DNA of 58,321 nucleotides from Neiella marina. GTDB taxonomy: Bacteria > Pseudomonadota > Gammaproteobacteria > Enterobacterales > Neiellaceae. Location: assembly GCF_002165625.1 (NCBI RefSeq), contig NZ_NGNS01000027.1, positions 1 through 58,321 of the forward strand. The letters are read 5' to 3'. The notes beneath the pieces are model-generated. The model saw only the letters and a list, made by a program, of their open reading frames with translations, was not told where the DNA came from and ran no database searches. Positions 1 through 9,087 of this stretch are shown here, one piece after another (position 1 is the stretch's first letter; each line of letters opens with the position of its first letter). The translations under genes and the position numbers were made by a program.

Positions 1-20
1 AGGACGGCAGTAATAGACAT

Positions 21-54
21 AAAAAAATCCGGCTCCATAAGGGGAAACCGGATT
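21..54 (-). terminator. Rho-independent terminator, leftward
   Basis: A 7-bp stem (AATCCGG at 26-32 with CCGGATT at 48-54) is followed on the minus strand by a run of T (A run at 21-27). The gene it serves is not clear: either a leftward transcript from the 55-361 interval, or read-through from the DUF885 gene. Confidence 0.7.
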
Positions 55-361
55 GTCCTATGTTCAGAAGATCGGTCAACCGATCCTTAACTGATCAGCA
101 TTGCGCTTCGAGCGGGCTTTTTTGTCGGCAAAATTCGGTGCTATCACTCCTTTCTCCCGCGCTGTTTGGTATCCAGAAAGGCGTGTTTTATTCCAACTCA
201 GACTTTGTGGCAATATTGGCCAAGGCCGCAACTAGCAAAACGCAGTGACGCTCAAGTCCGTCCATGGAACGCTCCTTTCTGGAGGTACGATGCCGAGTCC
301 GAAAAACCAAAAGAGGAAGACGTAAACACTCCTTTCGGGGATTGCCGACAGGAAAGGACCC
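55..361. other. Gene-poor interval with small hairpins
   Basis: I see no convincing gene here. The octamer CTCCTTTC recurs at 147-154, 272-279 and 329-336; on the minus strand each copy reads GAAAGGAG. Two of them fold into short hairpins with adjacent CTCC/GGGG-type arms. A GATCGG/CCGATC hairpin lies at 70-85. A 25-codon minus-strand reading frame (188-265) has AAAGGAG eight bases before its ATG; it is discussed as a finding and not called as a gene. Confidence 0.4.
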
Positions 362-384
362 AAAAGCCCACTCAAAGTGGGCTT
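362..384 (-). terminator. Terminator of the DUF885 gene
   Basis: A perfect 9-bp inverted repeat (AAGCCCACT / AGTGGGCTT, loop CAA) lies 31 bases downstream of the DUF885 stop codon. On the minus strand it is followed by TTTT. Confidence 0.8.
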
Positions 385-414
385 GTCAGAGTTAATTCGG
401 CATCGGCACGATGA

Positions 415-2208
415 CTACTTCAGCATTAGCTCAGCAATCACCGGTACTGGCGCGTTGCCGTAGCTCAGGAAAGTTTCGTTAAAGCGCTTAATTGAATAGT
501 CCTCGCCCCACGCTTGCTTGGCTTTATCGCGTAGTACCAGAATGTCACTGAAACCGGCGTAATAGCTGGTCAATTGCACCTGACTCAGGGTCGCTCGGCG
601 CCATTTGCCTGCCGCCTCTGCCTGTTGCTGGAATGCCTGATTAACCATCAAATCCATCGCCTGCTCTTGCTCCATCCCCAATACCTGAATGCTGTAATCA
701 AGGATAGTGTTGGTGACCACGCGCAAGTTCCACTTGTAATACATCAACCATAGCTCTGGTTCGAAGTCGCCATAGCCTGCTTCGAGCATCATCCGTTCGG
801 CAAATACCGCCCAGCCCTCAATCATCGCACCGTTACGAATAATCGACTTGATCAAGCTTGGTGACTTGTTGGCATAGACCAGCTGCGTGTAGTGGCCGGG
901 AATAGCCTCGTGAATGTTTAGCACTTGCATCAAGTACTGATTGTATTCGCGCAAGAAACTCTCGGCTTGTTCAGCTGGCATTCCGTCTAGCGGCATGACG
1001 TTGTAATAGGTATTGGCTTTGGCATCGTAGGGCCCGGGTGCTTGGATTGACGCCACCGCGTAGCCGCGCATGTACTCTGGGGTATGGCGAATCACCAAAG
1101 GCTTATCGTCATCCAATGTCATCAAATCGTTCGCTTTGATAAAGGCGATTAGTTCGGGGATTTGCTGCTCAACGGCGGCTTTAAACTCTGCTGGTTTGGC
1201 ATGTACTTGTGACAAGCGCTCAAGCATTTGACCAATCGCTGCCATTGGCTCTGCGGGCATTGCTTGGTCAGCGAAATACGTCGACCAAAGCTCTGTGGTG
1301 AGTTCAGCCATTTTGCCGTGAATCATTTTCTGGTCGGCTAAGGCGCGCTCATAGAGTTGTTTCGCGGTCAGCTGGGATTGAATATCGAAAGCAAATTTTT
1401 GCTCGTATACGGTGTCGCCGAGGCGATATACAGGATCGGCGCCTTCAACCTCTGGCAACAGCTCCGTTAGAAAATCAATGTAAGTGGCGACCGCAAGTTG
1501 AGCGTCGGACAGACGCTGCTCAAATTGAATTTTCTCAGCCTCAGTCATGTCACTGGCGATAGCCTTTGCTAATAGTTCATCGCCCAAAACGGAAGCCACG
1601 CCCTGGTTCTGCTGAATAGCTAAACGGGTTTGGGGAATGGCCGGTTTCGAAACATTGGCTTGAGCTGCCTGATAGTAGGCTGGGACGTGCTCAAGGCGCT
1701 TGAGTATCGTGCGAAGGCGCTCTATTTCTGGCTTGTAATTACCATTAACGATTTGGGCGAAACCACCTGCGACATTGTACTCGCTCGGGTCCCACTGCCA
1801 GCTCTTGAACGATTCGATTTGCCAAATGCCACGTTTAACGAAGTTCGCCATCAACGACAAATCAGTGCGTTGGTGGTCGGTTAAATCGGTCTCAAGCAGT
1901 TGGCTAATGGTTGCTTGTTGCTGTTGCAACCAAGCTAGTTCTTGAGCGCGGCGTTGTGGGTTGGCAATGGGGAGTTGATCATCGTAATCATAGTAGCCAA
2001 CGTAAAGCGCATATTCGGGGTACAGTTGCCATAATTCAGCAATGAACTGCTCGCTGTATTGCGCTGCTGTCAATGTTGTCTGGTCACTTACTGAGGATGA
2101 GTTTGTTACTGAGTTTACTTGATGAATCGTTTGGTCGGTTTGTGCCGGTTGTGAACAACCCGCGAGTAATGCCCAGCTTAACGCTGAAGCGAGGACGGCT
2201 TTTTTCAT
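415..2208 (-). CDS. DUF885 family lipoprotein, putative metallo-hydrolase
   Basis: 597 residues. The N-terminus is a lipoprotein signal (hydrophobic stretch ending LLAGC, Cys18), so the mature protein should be lipid-anchored. The rest has the all-helical character of DUF885. The family's hallmark HExxPGH-type motif (IHEAIPGHY) falls near residue 431 and fits a zinc-dependent peptidase-like site. Family length is about 550-620, so the gene looks complete. It stands alone, transcribed leftward, with its own terminator. The substrate is unknown for most members; peptidase activity is inferred from the motif only. Confidence 0.85.
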   Translation of the reverse strand: MKKAVLASALSWALLAGCSQPAQTDQTIHQVNSVTNSSSVSDQTTLTAAQYSEQFIAELWQLYPEYALYVGYYDYDDQLPIANPQRRAQELAWLQQQQATISQLLETDLTDHQRTDLSLMANFVKRGIWQIESFKSWQWDPSEYNVAGGFAQIVNGNYKPEIERLRTILKRLEHVPAYYQAAQANVSKPAIPQTRLAIQQNQGVASVLGDELLAKAIASDMTEAEKIQFEQRLSDAQLAVATYIDFLTELLPEVEGADPVYRLGDTVYEQKFAFDIQSQLTAKQLYERALADQKMIHGKMAELTTELWSTYFADQAMPAEPMAAIGQMLERLSQVHAKPAEFKAAVEQQIPELIAFIKANDLMTLDDDKPLVIRHTPEYMRGYAVASIQAPGPYDAKANTYYNVMPLDGMPAEQAESFLREYNQYLMQVLNIHEAIPGHYTQLVYANKSPSLIKSIIRNGAMIEGWAVFAERMMLEAGYGDFEPELWLMYYKWNLRVVTNTILDYSIQVLGMEQEQAMDLMVNQAFQQQAEAAGKWRRATLSQVQLTSYYAGFSDILVLRDKAKQAWGEDYSIKRFNETFLSYGNAPVPVIAELMLK

Positions 2209-2432
2209 TATTGATGCCTTTTTGAAGCGCTAACGGCTGCTTGATGTTGCCATTGCGTTGTTTGCCTGAACTGTCTGCTGTGCACCGTAACAACCGTCGT
2301 TAGGCCTTGCAAGTCGGCGATCCCAATCGCGCTTTTAGCCTTTCAAATCGAGACATAGCCCCACATTTTGCATTGTTTTTTTCATTGTTATCTAAACTTA
2401 GTGCTGACCTGATCATGTAGAAGGAGTTACAA

Positions 2433-4445
2433 GTGTTAGGTAATCATTTTCAGCTTCGCTTGAAGCTCACTCATTTAATTGCTGTTCTTGTCTTTATTCC
2501 GCTGCTGATCTTAATCGTGATGCTGGTTCGGGCGGTGTTTACTGCACATCAACAAGTGCAACAAGCACAAGCTCGCCAGAGCATGGTGGCGTTGGTCGCT
2601 GCGATGGATGGTGTTGCCCATCAGCATGCGGTCGAAAGGGGACTAACCGCTGGCTTCTTAGGCTCAAAGGGAACCAAGCTACGTGGCGAATTGGCGAGCC
2701 AGCGCGGCAAAGCTGACAAGGCCGAGAAAGTGCTGGTCGATTATGCTCAGCAATCGCTGTTGGTCAAGCAGTCGCCTGCAATTGAGAAAGCCATTGTTGG
2801 GGTCCAGCGCTTGTTGCGGCAGAAGGGGCGGGTACGGCAATTGGTCGATAGTCTCGACCCCAGCGCTGGGGCGTTTGCATACTATTCCAACTTAAACCGG
2901 CAAGCGCTCAATGGCTTGCAAACGGCTATGTTGCAACTGTCCGACCCCAGTTTGGGCAATGAGGTCGAAGGGCTGCGTCTGTTGCTTTGGCTTAAGGAGC
3001 GAGCAGGGCAAGCGCGCGGGGCGATGAATGGTGCTTATGCCAGTAAAAAAGTCTCGCCGTTGAAGTTTGCAGATATTCAGTTCTATATTAATGAAATCAA
3101 TGAGCTACAAAAGCTCATTGATATGCGAATGCCAACACCTTGGTATCAGCAATATCAACAAATCTTGCAACAGAGCGCTTGGCAGCAGGTCGGGCAATTA
3201 GAGCAGCAGTTTCTTGCTCAAACCAATCTTAATGCCATTCAGGGACCAGAACCCAGTGTCTGGTTTGGTCTCGCGACTGACCGCATCAAGTTGATTAAGT
3301 CTGAGGCCGATCAGCTCAGTCAATTTCTCCTTAGTCATGCCGCGACACAGGCGCAATCGAGTCGACAGTCTTTTTGGTTATATGCCTGCTTGAGCGTGGC
3401 GTTAGTGATCATTGTCGTTGCAATCACCAGTGTGACCATGAATTCCACTGCACGTCGGGTGAAAGGGATCCGTCATGTACTGGCAGACGCGGCATTGAAC
3501 AAAGACCTCAGTGGCCGAACCAAAGAAACCGCAGGTGATGAATTGGGCACCATTGGTGCTTCGGTTGATCAGATGATGACTGAGTTGTCAGATATCATCG
3601 AGCGGGTGGTTGAGATCTCGGCAAATACCTCGGCAACCACCGATCAAATCGACAACGCCAGTAATCGCGCTTCAGATTGTACTGCTCAGCACCACAGCAA
3701 AACCGATCAGATTGCCTCTGCAATTGCCGAGATGGCGCAGTCGTCCGAAGAAATCGCCGGCTTAACCGAGAAGACCTTTGCGTTGACCGGGGAGGCCGAG
3801 CAACGCGGCAGCTTCAGTCAAAATAAAACCTCAGAAGCTCGGCAATCTATTGAGCATTTGGTGGCATCGCTGTCAGAGTCTAATCGTGTGGTGATTGATT
3901 TGGCCAAAACGGCAGAAGAAGTATCGGGCATTCTCGATACCATCAGCGGCATCTCAGAGCAGACTAATTTGCTGGCGCTGAACGCCGCGATCGAAGCGGC
4001 ACGAGCGGGTGAGTTAGGCCGCGGCTTTGCGGTTGTCGCTGATGAGGTGAGAAACTTAGCCACAAAAAGTCAGCAAGCAACCGAAGAAATTCGGGAAGTG
4101 ATTGGTGCCATACACGATAGTGCGGAGTCAGCGATTGAACATATGAACGCCAGTGTTGAGACGGGTGGGCGATCGATGTCGTTGTTTGATGAATCAATGA
4201 CGTCGTTACAGCAATTATTTGACGAAATTCAGCAGGTTCGTTCGATGAATGAACAAATCTCCACGGCTGCACAGCAGCAAAGCTGTGTTGCTCAGGAAAT
4301 CAGTGAGCGGGTCAGCGATGCGGTTGATTACTCGAATCAAACCCTGACGGCCGTTGCCGAAACTAAGCAAATCTCGGTTGAACTGAAGAAAAGTGGCGAT
4401 GAATTGATTGCCAGAGTGGCGGGGTTTAATACCGCCAGCAACTGA
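2433..4445 (+). CDS. Methyl-accepting chemotaxis protein with NIT sensor domain
   Basis: 670 residues, GTG start with AAGGAG seven bases upstream. Order: membrane helix at about 14-33; a long periplasmic region resembling the NIT (nitrate/nitrite sensing) domain, with the family's ERG...G pattern ([11 protein letters not shown]); second membrane helix near 312-335; HAMP; then a cytoplasmic coiled coil whose hairpin tip ([19 protein letters not shown]) is near residue 508. It should bind a small ligand outside and signal to CheA/CheW. NIT domains in known proteins sense nitrate or nitrite, which fits the nitrogen genes elsewhere in the window, but the ligand here is inferred. No C-terminal CheR-docking pentapeptide is seen. 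Confidence 0.85.
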   Translation: MLGNHFQLRLKLTHLIAVLVFIPLLILIVMLVRAVFTAHQQVQQAQARQSMVALVAAMDGVAHQHAVERGLTAGFLGSKGTKLRGELASQRGKADKAEKVLVDYAQQSLLVKQSPAIEKAIVGVQRLLRQKGRVRQLVDSLDPSAGAFAYYSNLNRQALNGLQTAMLQLSDPSLGNEVEGLRLLLWLKERAGQARGAMNGAYASKKVSPLKFADIQFYINEINELQKLIDMRMPTPWYQQYQQILQQSAWQQVGQLEQQFLAQTNLNAIQGPEPSVWFGLATDRIKLIKSEADQLSQFLLSHAATQAQSSRQSFWLYACLSVALVIIVVAITSVTMNSTARRVKGIRHVLADAALNKDLSGRTKETAGDELGTIGASVDQMMTELSDIIERVVEISANTSATTDQIDNASNRASDCTAQHHSKTDQIASAIAEMAQSSEEIAGLTEKTFALTGEAEQRGSFSQNKTSEARQSIEHLVASLSESNRVVIDLAKTAEEVSGILDTISGISEQTNLLALNAAIEAARAGELGRGFAVVADEVRNLATKSQQATEEIREVIGAIHDSAESAIEHMNASVETGGRSMSLFDESMTSLQQLFDEIQQVRSMNEQISTAAQQQSCVAQEISERVSDAVDYSNQTLTAVAETKQISVELKKSGDELIARVAGFNTASN

Positions 4446-4448
4446 CGG

Positions 4449-5051
4449 TTAATTATTGTGAGTGAGCGTTGGCAGCGTTAACTTCCAGCGAATTGCTGAT
4501 AGCCGAACGATCAAGGTAACGAGCATGGCGATGGCAACTGAGAAGTGCCATTCGACCGGCAAGTGTTGCAATACAGCGTATGTCAGGGCGCCGGCCAACG
4601 ATGCGGTGGCATATACCTCACGGCGTAAAATCAGCGGCACCTGGCCCGATAGCAGGTCACGGATCATGCCGCCTGCGACGCCGGTCATGACTCCCATCAC
4701 CACGGCAACGGTAAGCGATACTTCGGCGTTTAGTGCTCGTGACATACCCATGATGGTAAACAGCGCCAAGCCAAAGGCATCGGCAACATTCAAAATACGA
4801 TAAGGCCAACCACGTTTTAGCGGCCAAATCATGGTTAGAATGGCTGTCGCAGCAATGACATAGAGGTAGGTAGTATCGTCAATCCAAAATGGCGTAATGC
4901 CCAGCAGTAAGTCGCGCAAAGTACCACCGCCAATGGCTGTGACTCCCGCTAAAATCAGGGCGCCAAAGGGATCCATCTGTAATTGCCGAGCGGCCATCGC
5001 GCCAGAGATGGCAAAAACAGCAACACCAATTAAATCAAGTAAGTACATCAT
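4449..5051 (-). CDS. TRIC / UPF0126 family membrane protein (YicG-like)
   Basis: About 200 residues, very hydrophobic, with two tandem three-helix repeats. Each repeat carries the UPF0126 signature: GAMAARQL...GGGTLRDLLLG in the first half and GVAGGMIRDLLSGQ in the second. Relatives form TRIC-like trimers, and E. coli YicG has been linked to glycine transport. An upstream TTG at 5066 would add MAAPQ. I chose the ATG at 5051 because its ATGA overlaps the stop of the DUF2721 gene, the usual mark of translational coupling. It ends three bases from the convergent chemoreceptor stop. Confidence 0.85.
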   Translation of the reverse strand: MMYLLDLIGVAVFAISGAMAARQLQMDPFGALILAGVTAIGGGTLRDLLLGITPFWIDDTTYLYVIAATAILTMIWPLKRGWPYRILNVADAFGLALFTIMGMSRALNAEVSLTVAVVMGVMTGVAGGMIRDLLSGQVPLILRREVYATASLAGALTYAVLQHLPVEWHFSVAIAMLVTLIVRLSAIRWKLTLPTLTHNN

Positions 5052-5488
5052 TTGCGGGGCCGCCAACGGCTTTTGCCAGCTTTGCGTTTTTGCTCATCGC
5101 ATTTTTGCTCAATTACTTCTAAGTGAATATTGATGGCTTCGGCTGATATTCGAATTTCCCAGACTGATAGCGCCAGCGAATAGGCTAGCATCAACAAACT
5201 AATGGCAAACAGTATTGACCCCGAATGTTGATAACCCATGTGAACCAAGAACATGCAAATCACGCAAAACAAAAAACTGCCCACGCCAAACGCCTGCATT
5301 TGTTTGATCAAGCTAATGCGACGGCGAAAATTAACCACTTGCCTGACCGTTCGTTCATTGGTTAGGTCGGCCTCAGAAAAAGCTCGAACCACAGTCGCTA
5401 GGGTCAAGAAGCGATTGGTGTACGCCAACAACAACAGCGAGATCGCTGGAAATAGTAAAGCGGGCGTGGTCAATGAAAGCTGCATCAT
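5048..5488 (-). CDS. DUF2721 family membrane protein
   Basis: About 146 residues with three predicted membrane helices (near the N-terminus, at about 70-92 and 95-115) and a basic C-terminal tail. The opening TTPALLFPAISLLLLAYTNRF and the following arginine-rich cytosolic loop match DUF2721. Function unknown. No good Shine-Dalgarno precedes either the ATG at 5488 or the TTG at 5503; ATG is preferred. It follows the CbiB-like gene closely and overlaps the TRIC gene by four bases, so it is probably inside an operon. Confidence 0.75.
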   Translation of the reverse strand: MMQLSLTTPALLFPAISLLLLAYTNRFLTLATVVRAFSEADLTNERTVRQVVNFRRRISLIKQMQAFGVGSFLFCVICMFLVHMGYQHSGSILFAISLLMLAYSLALSVWEIRISAEAINIHLEVIEQKCDEQKRKAGKSRWRPRK

Positions 5489-5509
5489 GGCGATTGGGTC
5501 CAAGTTGTT

Positions 5510-6475
5510 TTAGCCGGCAAATACTATCCAAAAGGTGTGGCTAACGATGCCGGTCCAGATCAAGCTTAGCAGTAGCGTTAGGTGCCAGTTGACTTGCTGC
5601 AGCGCCAACTTGATGTCAACCGCGGTTGGTGGTCGTTGATTGTCAAACCGCGGCCGCTGATATTTGCGGCCATCATAAAGTGCCGGCCCGCCGATATCAC
5701 AACCCAAACGGTGTTGCGCCGCAGCCAATGTGAACCCTCTTGCCTTGCTGCGGAATTGCCTTGCCAGCGAGAGTTTTAGCCCGGCTTTACGGTGAGTTGT
5801 ACTGAGCGCCAACCAAGTTGCCCAAGTCAGTTGCGGGATCACATCGAACACCGCGCGAATGGTTTTCAACTGCTTGCCAAAGTGCACTTGCTGTCGTAAT
5901 AGAGGATGCCATTGGCGAGACAACTGCAGCATTAAGTAATAACCCAATACCCACCAGATGCCGCCGACGGCATACCAAAACAAGGGAGCAAATTGATCAT
6001 GAAAGCTGCGCAGATAAATTGCTTCAATCGCCGCTTTATTGCTGCCGAGCTCAGAGAGTGTGTCGCAATCGCGTGCTAACCAACTGTTCAATAAGGTTCG
6101 GCGCAGTTGCTTTTGCGTTGCAGGGGTATTGGCAAATCGATTTAATTGCCGTGCCATTGGTCGCCACTGCAAGCACAGCGTCAGGAGGACAAACTCTACC
6201 AGCCAAGGAAAGGGTGAGGCCGCCAAGGCAAACAGTGGCACTGGGATGGCAAATAGCACCATAATCAAAGTTGCTAACAAGCCTGCGACTGCCTGTTGAG
6301 AAGCCGTGCGGTTCGGCTTCAGTACTTTTTGCTGGAGGGCATGGCTTAACCCTTTAATCAGTTGATTGGGATGATAAGCCTGAGGAATCGGCATTAGTCG
6401 CTCAGCAACTAATGCCAGAGTCATGACCCACAACCAATCGTAAGTGTGAATCAATAAGGTGCTGACGTAGTCCAT
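5510..6475 (-). CDS. Divergent CobD/CbiB-family membrane protein
   Basis: 321 residues. The plan of CbiB (adenosylcobinamide-phosphate synthase) is recognisable: HPNQLIKG near the start, WLARDCDTLSEL, a membrane segment with AIYLRSFHDQFAPLFWYAVGG, and a C-terminal RKAGLKL...GGPALYDGRKYQ block. Several positions are altered from classical CbiB: the ES-x-ENxxDG motif reads AIYLRSFHDQF, and the later nTlDSMxGy segment is gone. It follows mtnN by 24 bases; cbiB-like genes beside mtnN also occur in vibrios. No other cobalamin gene is visible, so activity as a B12 enzyme is doubtful; salvage or a changed function is possible. Confidence 0.7.
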   Translation of the reverse strand: MDYVSTLLIHTYDWLWVMTLALVAERLMPIPQAYHPNQLIKGLSHALQQKVLKPNRTASQQAVAGLLATLIMVLFAIPVPLFALAASPFPWLVEFVLLTLCLQWRPMARQLNRFANTPATQKQLRRTLLNSWLARDCDTLSELGSNKAAIEAIYLRSFHDQFAPLFWYAVGGIWWVLGYYLMLQLSRQWHPLLRQQVHFGKQLKTIRAVFDVIPQLTWATWLALSTTHRKAGLKLSLARQFRSKARGFTLAAAQHRLGCDIGGPALYDGRKYQRPRFDNQRPPTAVDIKLALQQVNWHLTLLLSLIWTGIVSHTFWIVFAG

Positions 6476-6499
6476 CGGGCGGAAGCCAGAGCGCTTGGG

Positions 6500-7192
6500 T
6501 TAAAGCTTAGGCAACATTTGCAAAATGAACTTTGATGAGTGCAGTGCCGCTTGCTCTAAGAATTCGTCAAACGAATGGGACGATTCTTTACCGGCAATAT
6601 CGGATAGTGCTCGGATCACCACAAAAGGCACCTCAAACTTGTGGCAAACATGGGCAATAGCGGCGGCTTCCATTTCACAAGCGATCATATCGGGGAAGTC
6701 TGCACGACATTTGGCTACCCGTTGAGGATCAGCCATGAAAACATCGCCAGTACAAATCAAACCGGTCTTGGCCTGTACATCAGCCATTTCTGCGAAGGTA
6801 TCTGTGGCCAGCGCCATCAGTTTTGGATCGGCGCTGAATGCGGGTGGCAAAGACGGTAGTTGGCCCATCTCATAACCAAATGCGGTAACGTCAGCATCGT
6901 GATAACGAACTTCTGACGACACCACCACGTCACCAACATTCAGGTTTTGATCGAAACCGCCAGCAGAACCTGTGTTGATAATAATATCGGGTTGGAATTC
7001 TTCGAGTAATACCGTGGTGCCGATAGCTGCCGCGACCTTACCAATACCACATTGCAACAGCACCACAGAGTGACCGGCTAAGGTGCCGTTATAAAAGGTA
7101 CCACCGGCGTGGTGGAGAGTGTCACATTGTTCCAGTTGCTCACGCAGGATGGCGACTTCCTGCTCCATTGCGCCAATAATGCCAATTTTCAT
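6500..7192 (-). CDS. mtnN: 5'-methylthioadenosine/S-adenosylhomocysteine nucleosidase
   Basis: 230 residues, the normal length. It hydrolyses MTA, SAH and 5'-deoxyadenosine to adenine plus the ribosyl part, clearing by-products of SAM use and feeding the methionine and autoinducer-2 routes. Seen: the opening [13 protein letters not shown] with the catalytic Glu12-type residue, NTGSAGGF, the MEAAA purine/ribose segment, and RALSDIAG carrying the catalytic Asp. Leftward, between the HD-GYP gene (39-base gap) and the CbiB-like gene (24-base gap). Released adenine could be used by the adenine deaminase at 49763-50824, though the two genes are far apart. Confidence 0.97.
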   Translation of the reverse strand: MKIGIIGAMEQEVAILREQLEQCDTLHHAGGTFYNGTLAGHSVVLLQCGIGKVAAAIGTTVLLEEFQPDIIINTGSAGGFDQNLNVGDVVVSSEVRYHDADVTAFGYEMGQLPSLPPAFSADPKLMALATDTFAEMADVQAKTGLICTGDVFMADPQRVAKCRADFPDMIACEMEAAAIAHVCHKFEVPFVVIRALSDIAGKESSHSFDEFLEQAALHSSKFILQMLPKL

Positions 7193-7231
7193 CGTGATTC
7201 GTTTACCGCGTTAAAGTCGCTGCAGTGTACC

Positions 7232-8422
7232 TTAGGTCAAAGATGTGCGCATGAACTTCATTAGATCGAGCTTAAATTCATCGGGCCGGACGCTGCATTC
7301 AATGTCGTCGTTACTGTGATTACTGGCCAGATCAATGTGTTTGATTTCGGTGTGATAACCACCGGTAATGCTGTAGAACGCTGTGACCTTGGGCTTTAAT
7401 GGTTGGTCAAAGTTGTTCTCAATGACCATGGCTAGTTTATTGCTCTTGAGCTTCACTAAGCTGCCTACCGGGAACACACCAACGCAACGGATCAACTGTT
7501 TCATCAAATCGTTGTCGTAGGCATTCGGGGTGCCATTGGTCATGATCTTAAATGCCGTTAATGGCGAAACGGCGTCCTTGTGAGGTCGATCTGAAGTCAT
7601 CGCATTGTAGCTATCGATTAGCGCAATCATGCGACCATAGATATTGATTTCATCGCCTTGCAGAGCCTCCGGATAACCGGAACCGTCGAGTCGTTCATGA
7701 TGCAAACGAATCACATCCAATGATTCTGATGCAATACCCGGCATAGAGCTGGCGATTTCAACGCTGTAACCAACATGATGTTTCATTTGCTCGAACTCAT
7801 CGTGGCTGTATTGCCCCGTTTTATCGAGCACGGCCTCGTCGATATGGGTTTTGCCGACATCATGCAGCAGAGCGCCGACTGCTAGTTTCTCGATGACATC
7901 TTGGTCAAATTCCAAATAGCGAGCGAACACACTCATCATAATGGCGCTGTTCAATGAGTGCTGATAAAGGTATTCACGCTTGTTTTTCATCTGGCACATC
8001 ATCATCAGGGCGTTTTGATCGTTAAACACTGAATCAATGATGCTGCTCGATAGCGACTCTACTTCTTGCAGATTGACTGATTTACCTTTTTTAATGCTTT
8101 CAATCATTTGTCGCTGAATGTTCTTGGCGTCATCGTACAACTGCATCGCCGCCTTGACCTTTTCTTCAAAGCTTTGTTTTGGCAGTTGCGGTTCTTCAAC
8201 GACAGCAGCTGGCGGCGCTTCATCATCTTCGAGTTCACTGCGCTCCGGATCAATCCACACTTTCAAGGCTCCGGATTTTTTCAAGTTCTGAAGGGTGGTT
8301 TGTGTCCGAACAATACCTTCAGTTTTGACTCGCAATGCAGCATTGGCCGTTACCACTTTGACGACAAACATGCCGATTTTTAAGTCACTGATCTCTACTT
8401 GCTTTAAGTCGTTGGAATGCAT
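7232..8422 (-). CDS. HD-GYP domain protein with DUF3391, c-di-GMP phosphodiesterase
   Basis: 396 residues from the ATG at 8422, which has AGGTAA upstream; an upstream in-frame start at 8467 would overlap the YaeQ gene and is not favoured. Residues 1 to about 130 match DUF3391 (VEISDLKIGMFV opening); the rest is an HD-GYP domain. The metal-binding HDVGK is near residue 185 and the hallmark HHERLDGSGYP near 238, both intact, so hydrolysis of cyclic-di-GMP is predicted. There is no membrane segment, so it is cytosolic. It is one of two likely c-di-GMP-degrading proteins in the window. Confidence 0.92.
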   Translation of the reverse strand: MHSNDLKQVEISDLKIGMFVVKVVTANAALRVKTEGIVRTQTTLQNLKKSGALKVWIDPERSELEDDEAPPAAVVEEPQLPKQSFEEKVKAAMQLYDDAKNIQRQMIESIKKGKSVNLQEVESLSSSIIDSVFNDQNALMMMCQMKNKREYLYQHSLNSAIMMSVFARYLEFDQDVIEKLAVGALLHDVGKTHIDEAVLDKTGQYSHDEFEQMKHHVGYSVEIASSMPGIASESLDVIRLHHERLDGSGYPEALQGDEINIYGRMIALIDSYNAMTSDRPHKDAVSPLTAFKIMTNGTPNAYDNDLMKQLIRCVGVFPVGSLVKLKSNKLAMVIENNFDQPLKPKVTAFYSITGGYHTEIKHIDLASNHSNDDIECSVRPDEFKLDLMKFMRTSLT

Positions 8423-8444
8423 GACATTACCTGTTTGGTGACAG

Positions 8445-8990
8445 TTAGTGACTGTGTTGCCGAACAAGCAACTCGACGGTGGTGGTCGATTCCTGATCGG
8501 TGATCATCCACTGACCCTCTTGTTGGGTCAGTGATAAATTCATCGAGCGCTTCACTAACTGAGTGAGTGCGTCGAGCTCATCATCATGAATTTGCAGTAT
8601 GGTCAAATTTTTCAACGATTCAACTGCTTGCTGATGTTGGGAGTACCAAACTGTTACCGCGTTATCGCCATAGCAAAATAGATGAACTTGCTGGGCTTTG
8701 TGGCAAGCTTTTTTGAGTCGTTTGGGGTCGGGTGTACCAAGCTCAACCCATTGCTCTATGGTGCCGTTGTCGTGCAGTTGCCAAAGGTCGGGTTCGTCAT
8801 CGGTACTCAGCCCTTTGCAAAACTGCAGGTTGTCGTCGGCTAGAACAGCAAACGCCAGTAACCTCAGCATGACCCGTCTGTCGGTCTCCGATGGGTGTTG
8901 AGCAATGGTCAGTTGATAGTCCTGATAATGATGACGATCCATGTCGGCAATGGACAAATTGGCTTTCAAAATGGTTGCTTTCAGTGCCAT
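8445..8990 (-). CDS. yaeQ: YaeQ family protein
   Basis: 181 residues, full length for the family. Diagnostic parts: the opening MALKATILKANLSIADMDRHHY, ETDRRVMLRLLAF, the WVELGTPDPKRLKKAC segment, and a C-terminal half with the PD-(D/E)XK-like fold known from YaeQ structures. The biochemical role is unsettled; older work suggested suppression of an RfaH defect. It heads the leftward run toward HD-GYP and mtnN. Confidence 0.9.
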   Translation of the reverse strand: MALKATILKANLSIADMDRHHYQDYQLTIAQHPSETDRRVMLRLLAFAVLADDNLQFCKGLSTDDEPDLWQLHDNGTIEQWVELGTPDPKRLKKACHKAQQVHLFCYGDNAVTVWYSQHQQAVESLKNLTILQIHDDELDALTQLVKRSMNLSLTQQEGQWMITDQESTTTVELLVRQHSH

Positions 8991-9087
8991 GAGGGTTCGC
9001 TAGTTATGTTGGCAGGATAGCCTGAGCCAACAGTGATAGGGCTCAAGTCGTGATACCATTTATTGCTGATTCAACAACAAGTAAGTA

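Noticed and set aside
102-121. GCGCT/AGCG hairpin with T run as a rightward terminator of a small RNA
   Set aside because: The stem is only four or five pairs and no upstream promoter is visible in the 100 bases available.
166-414. 82-codon plus-strand frame at the left edge
   Set aside because: It runs through the DUF885 terminator hairpin and has no recognisable protein features.
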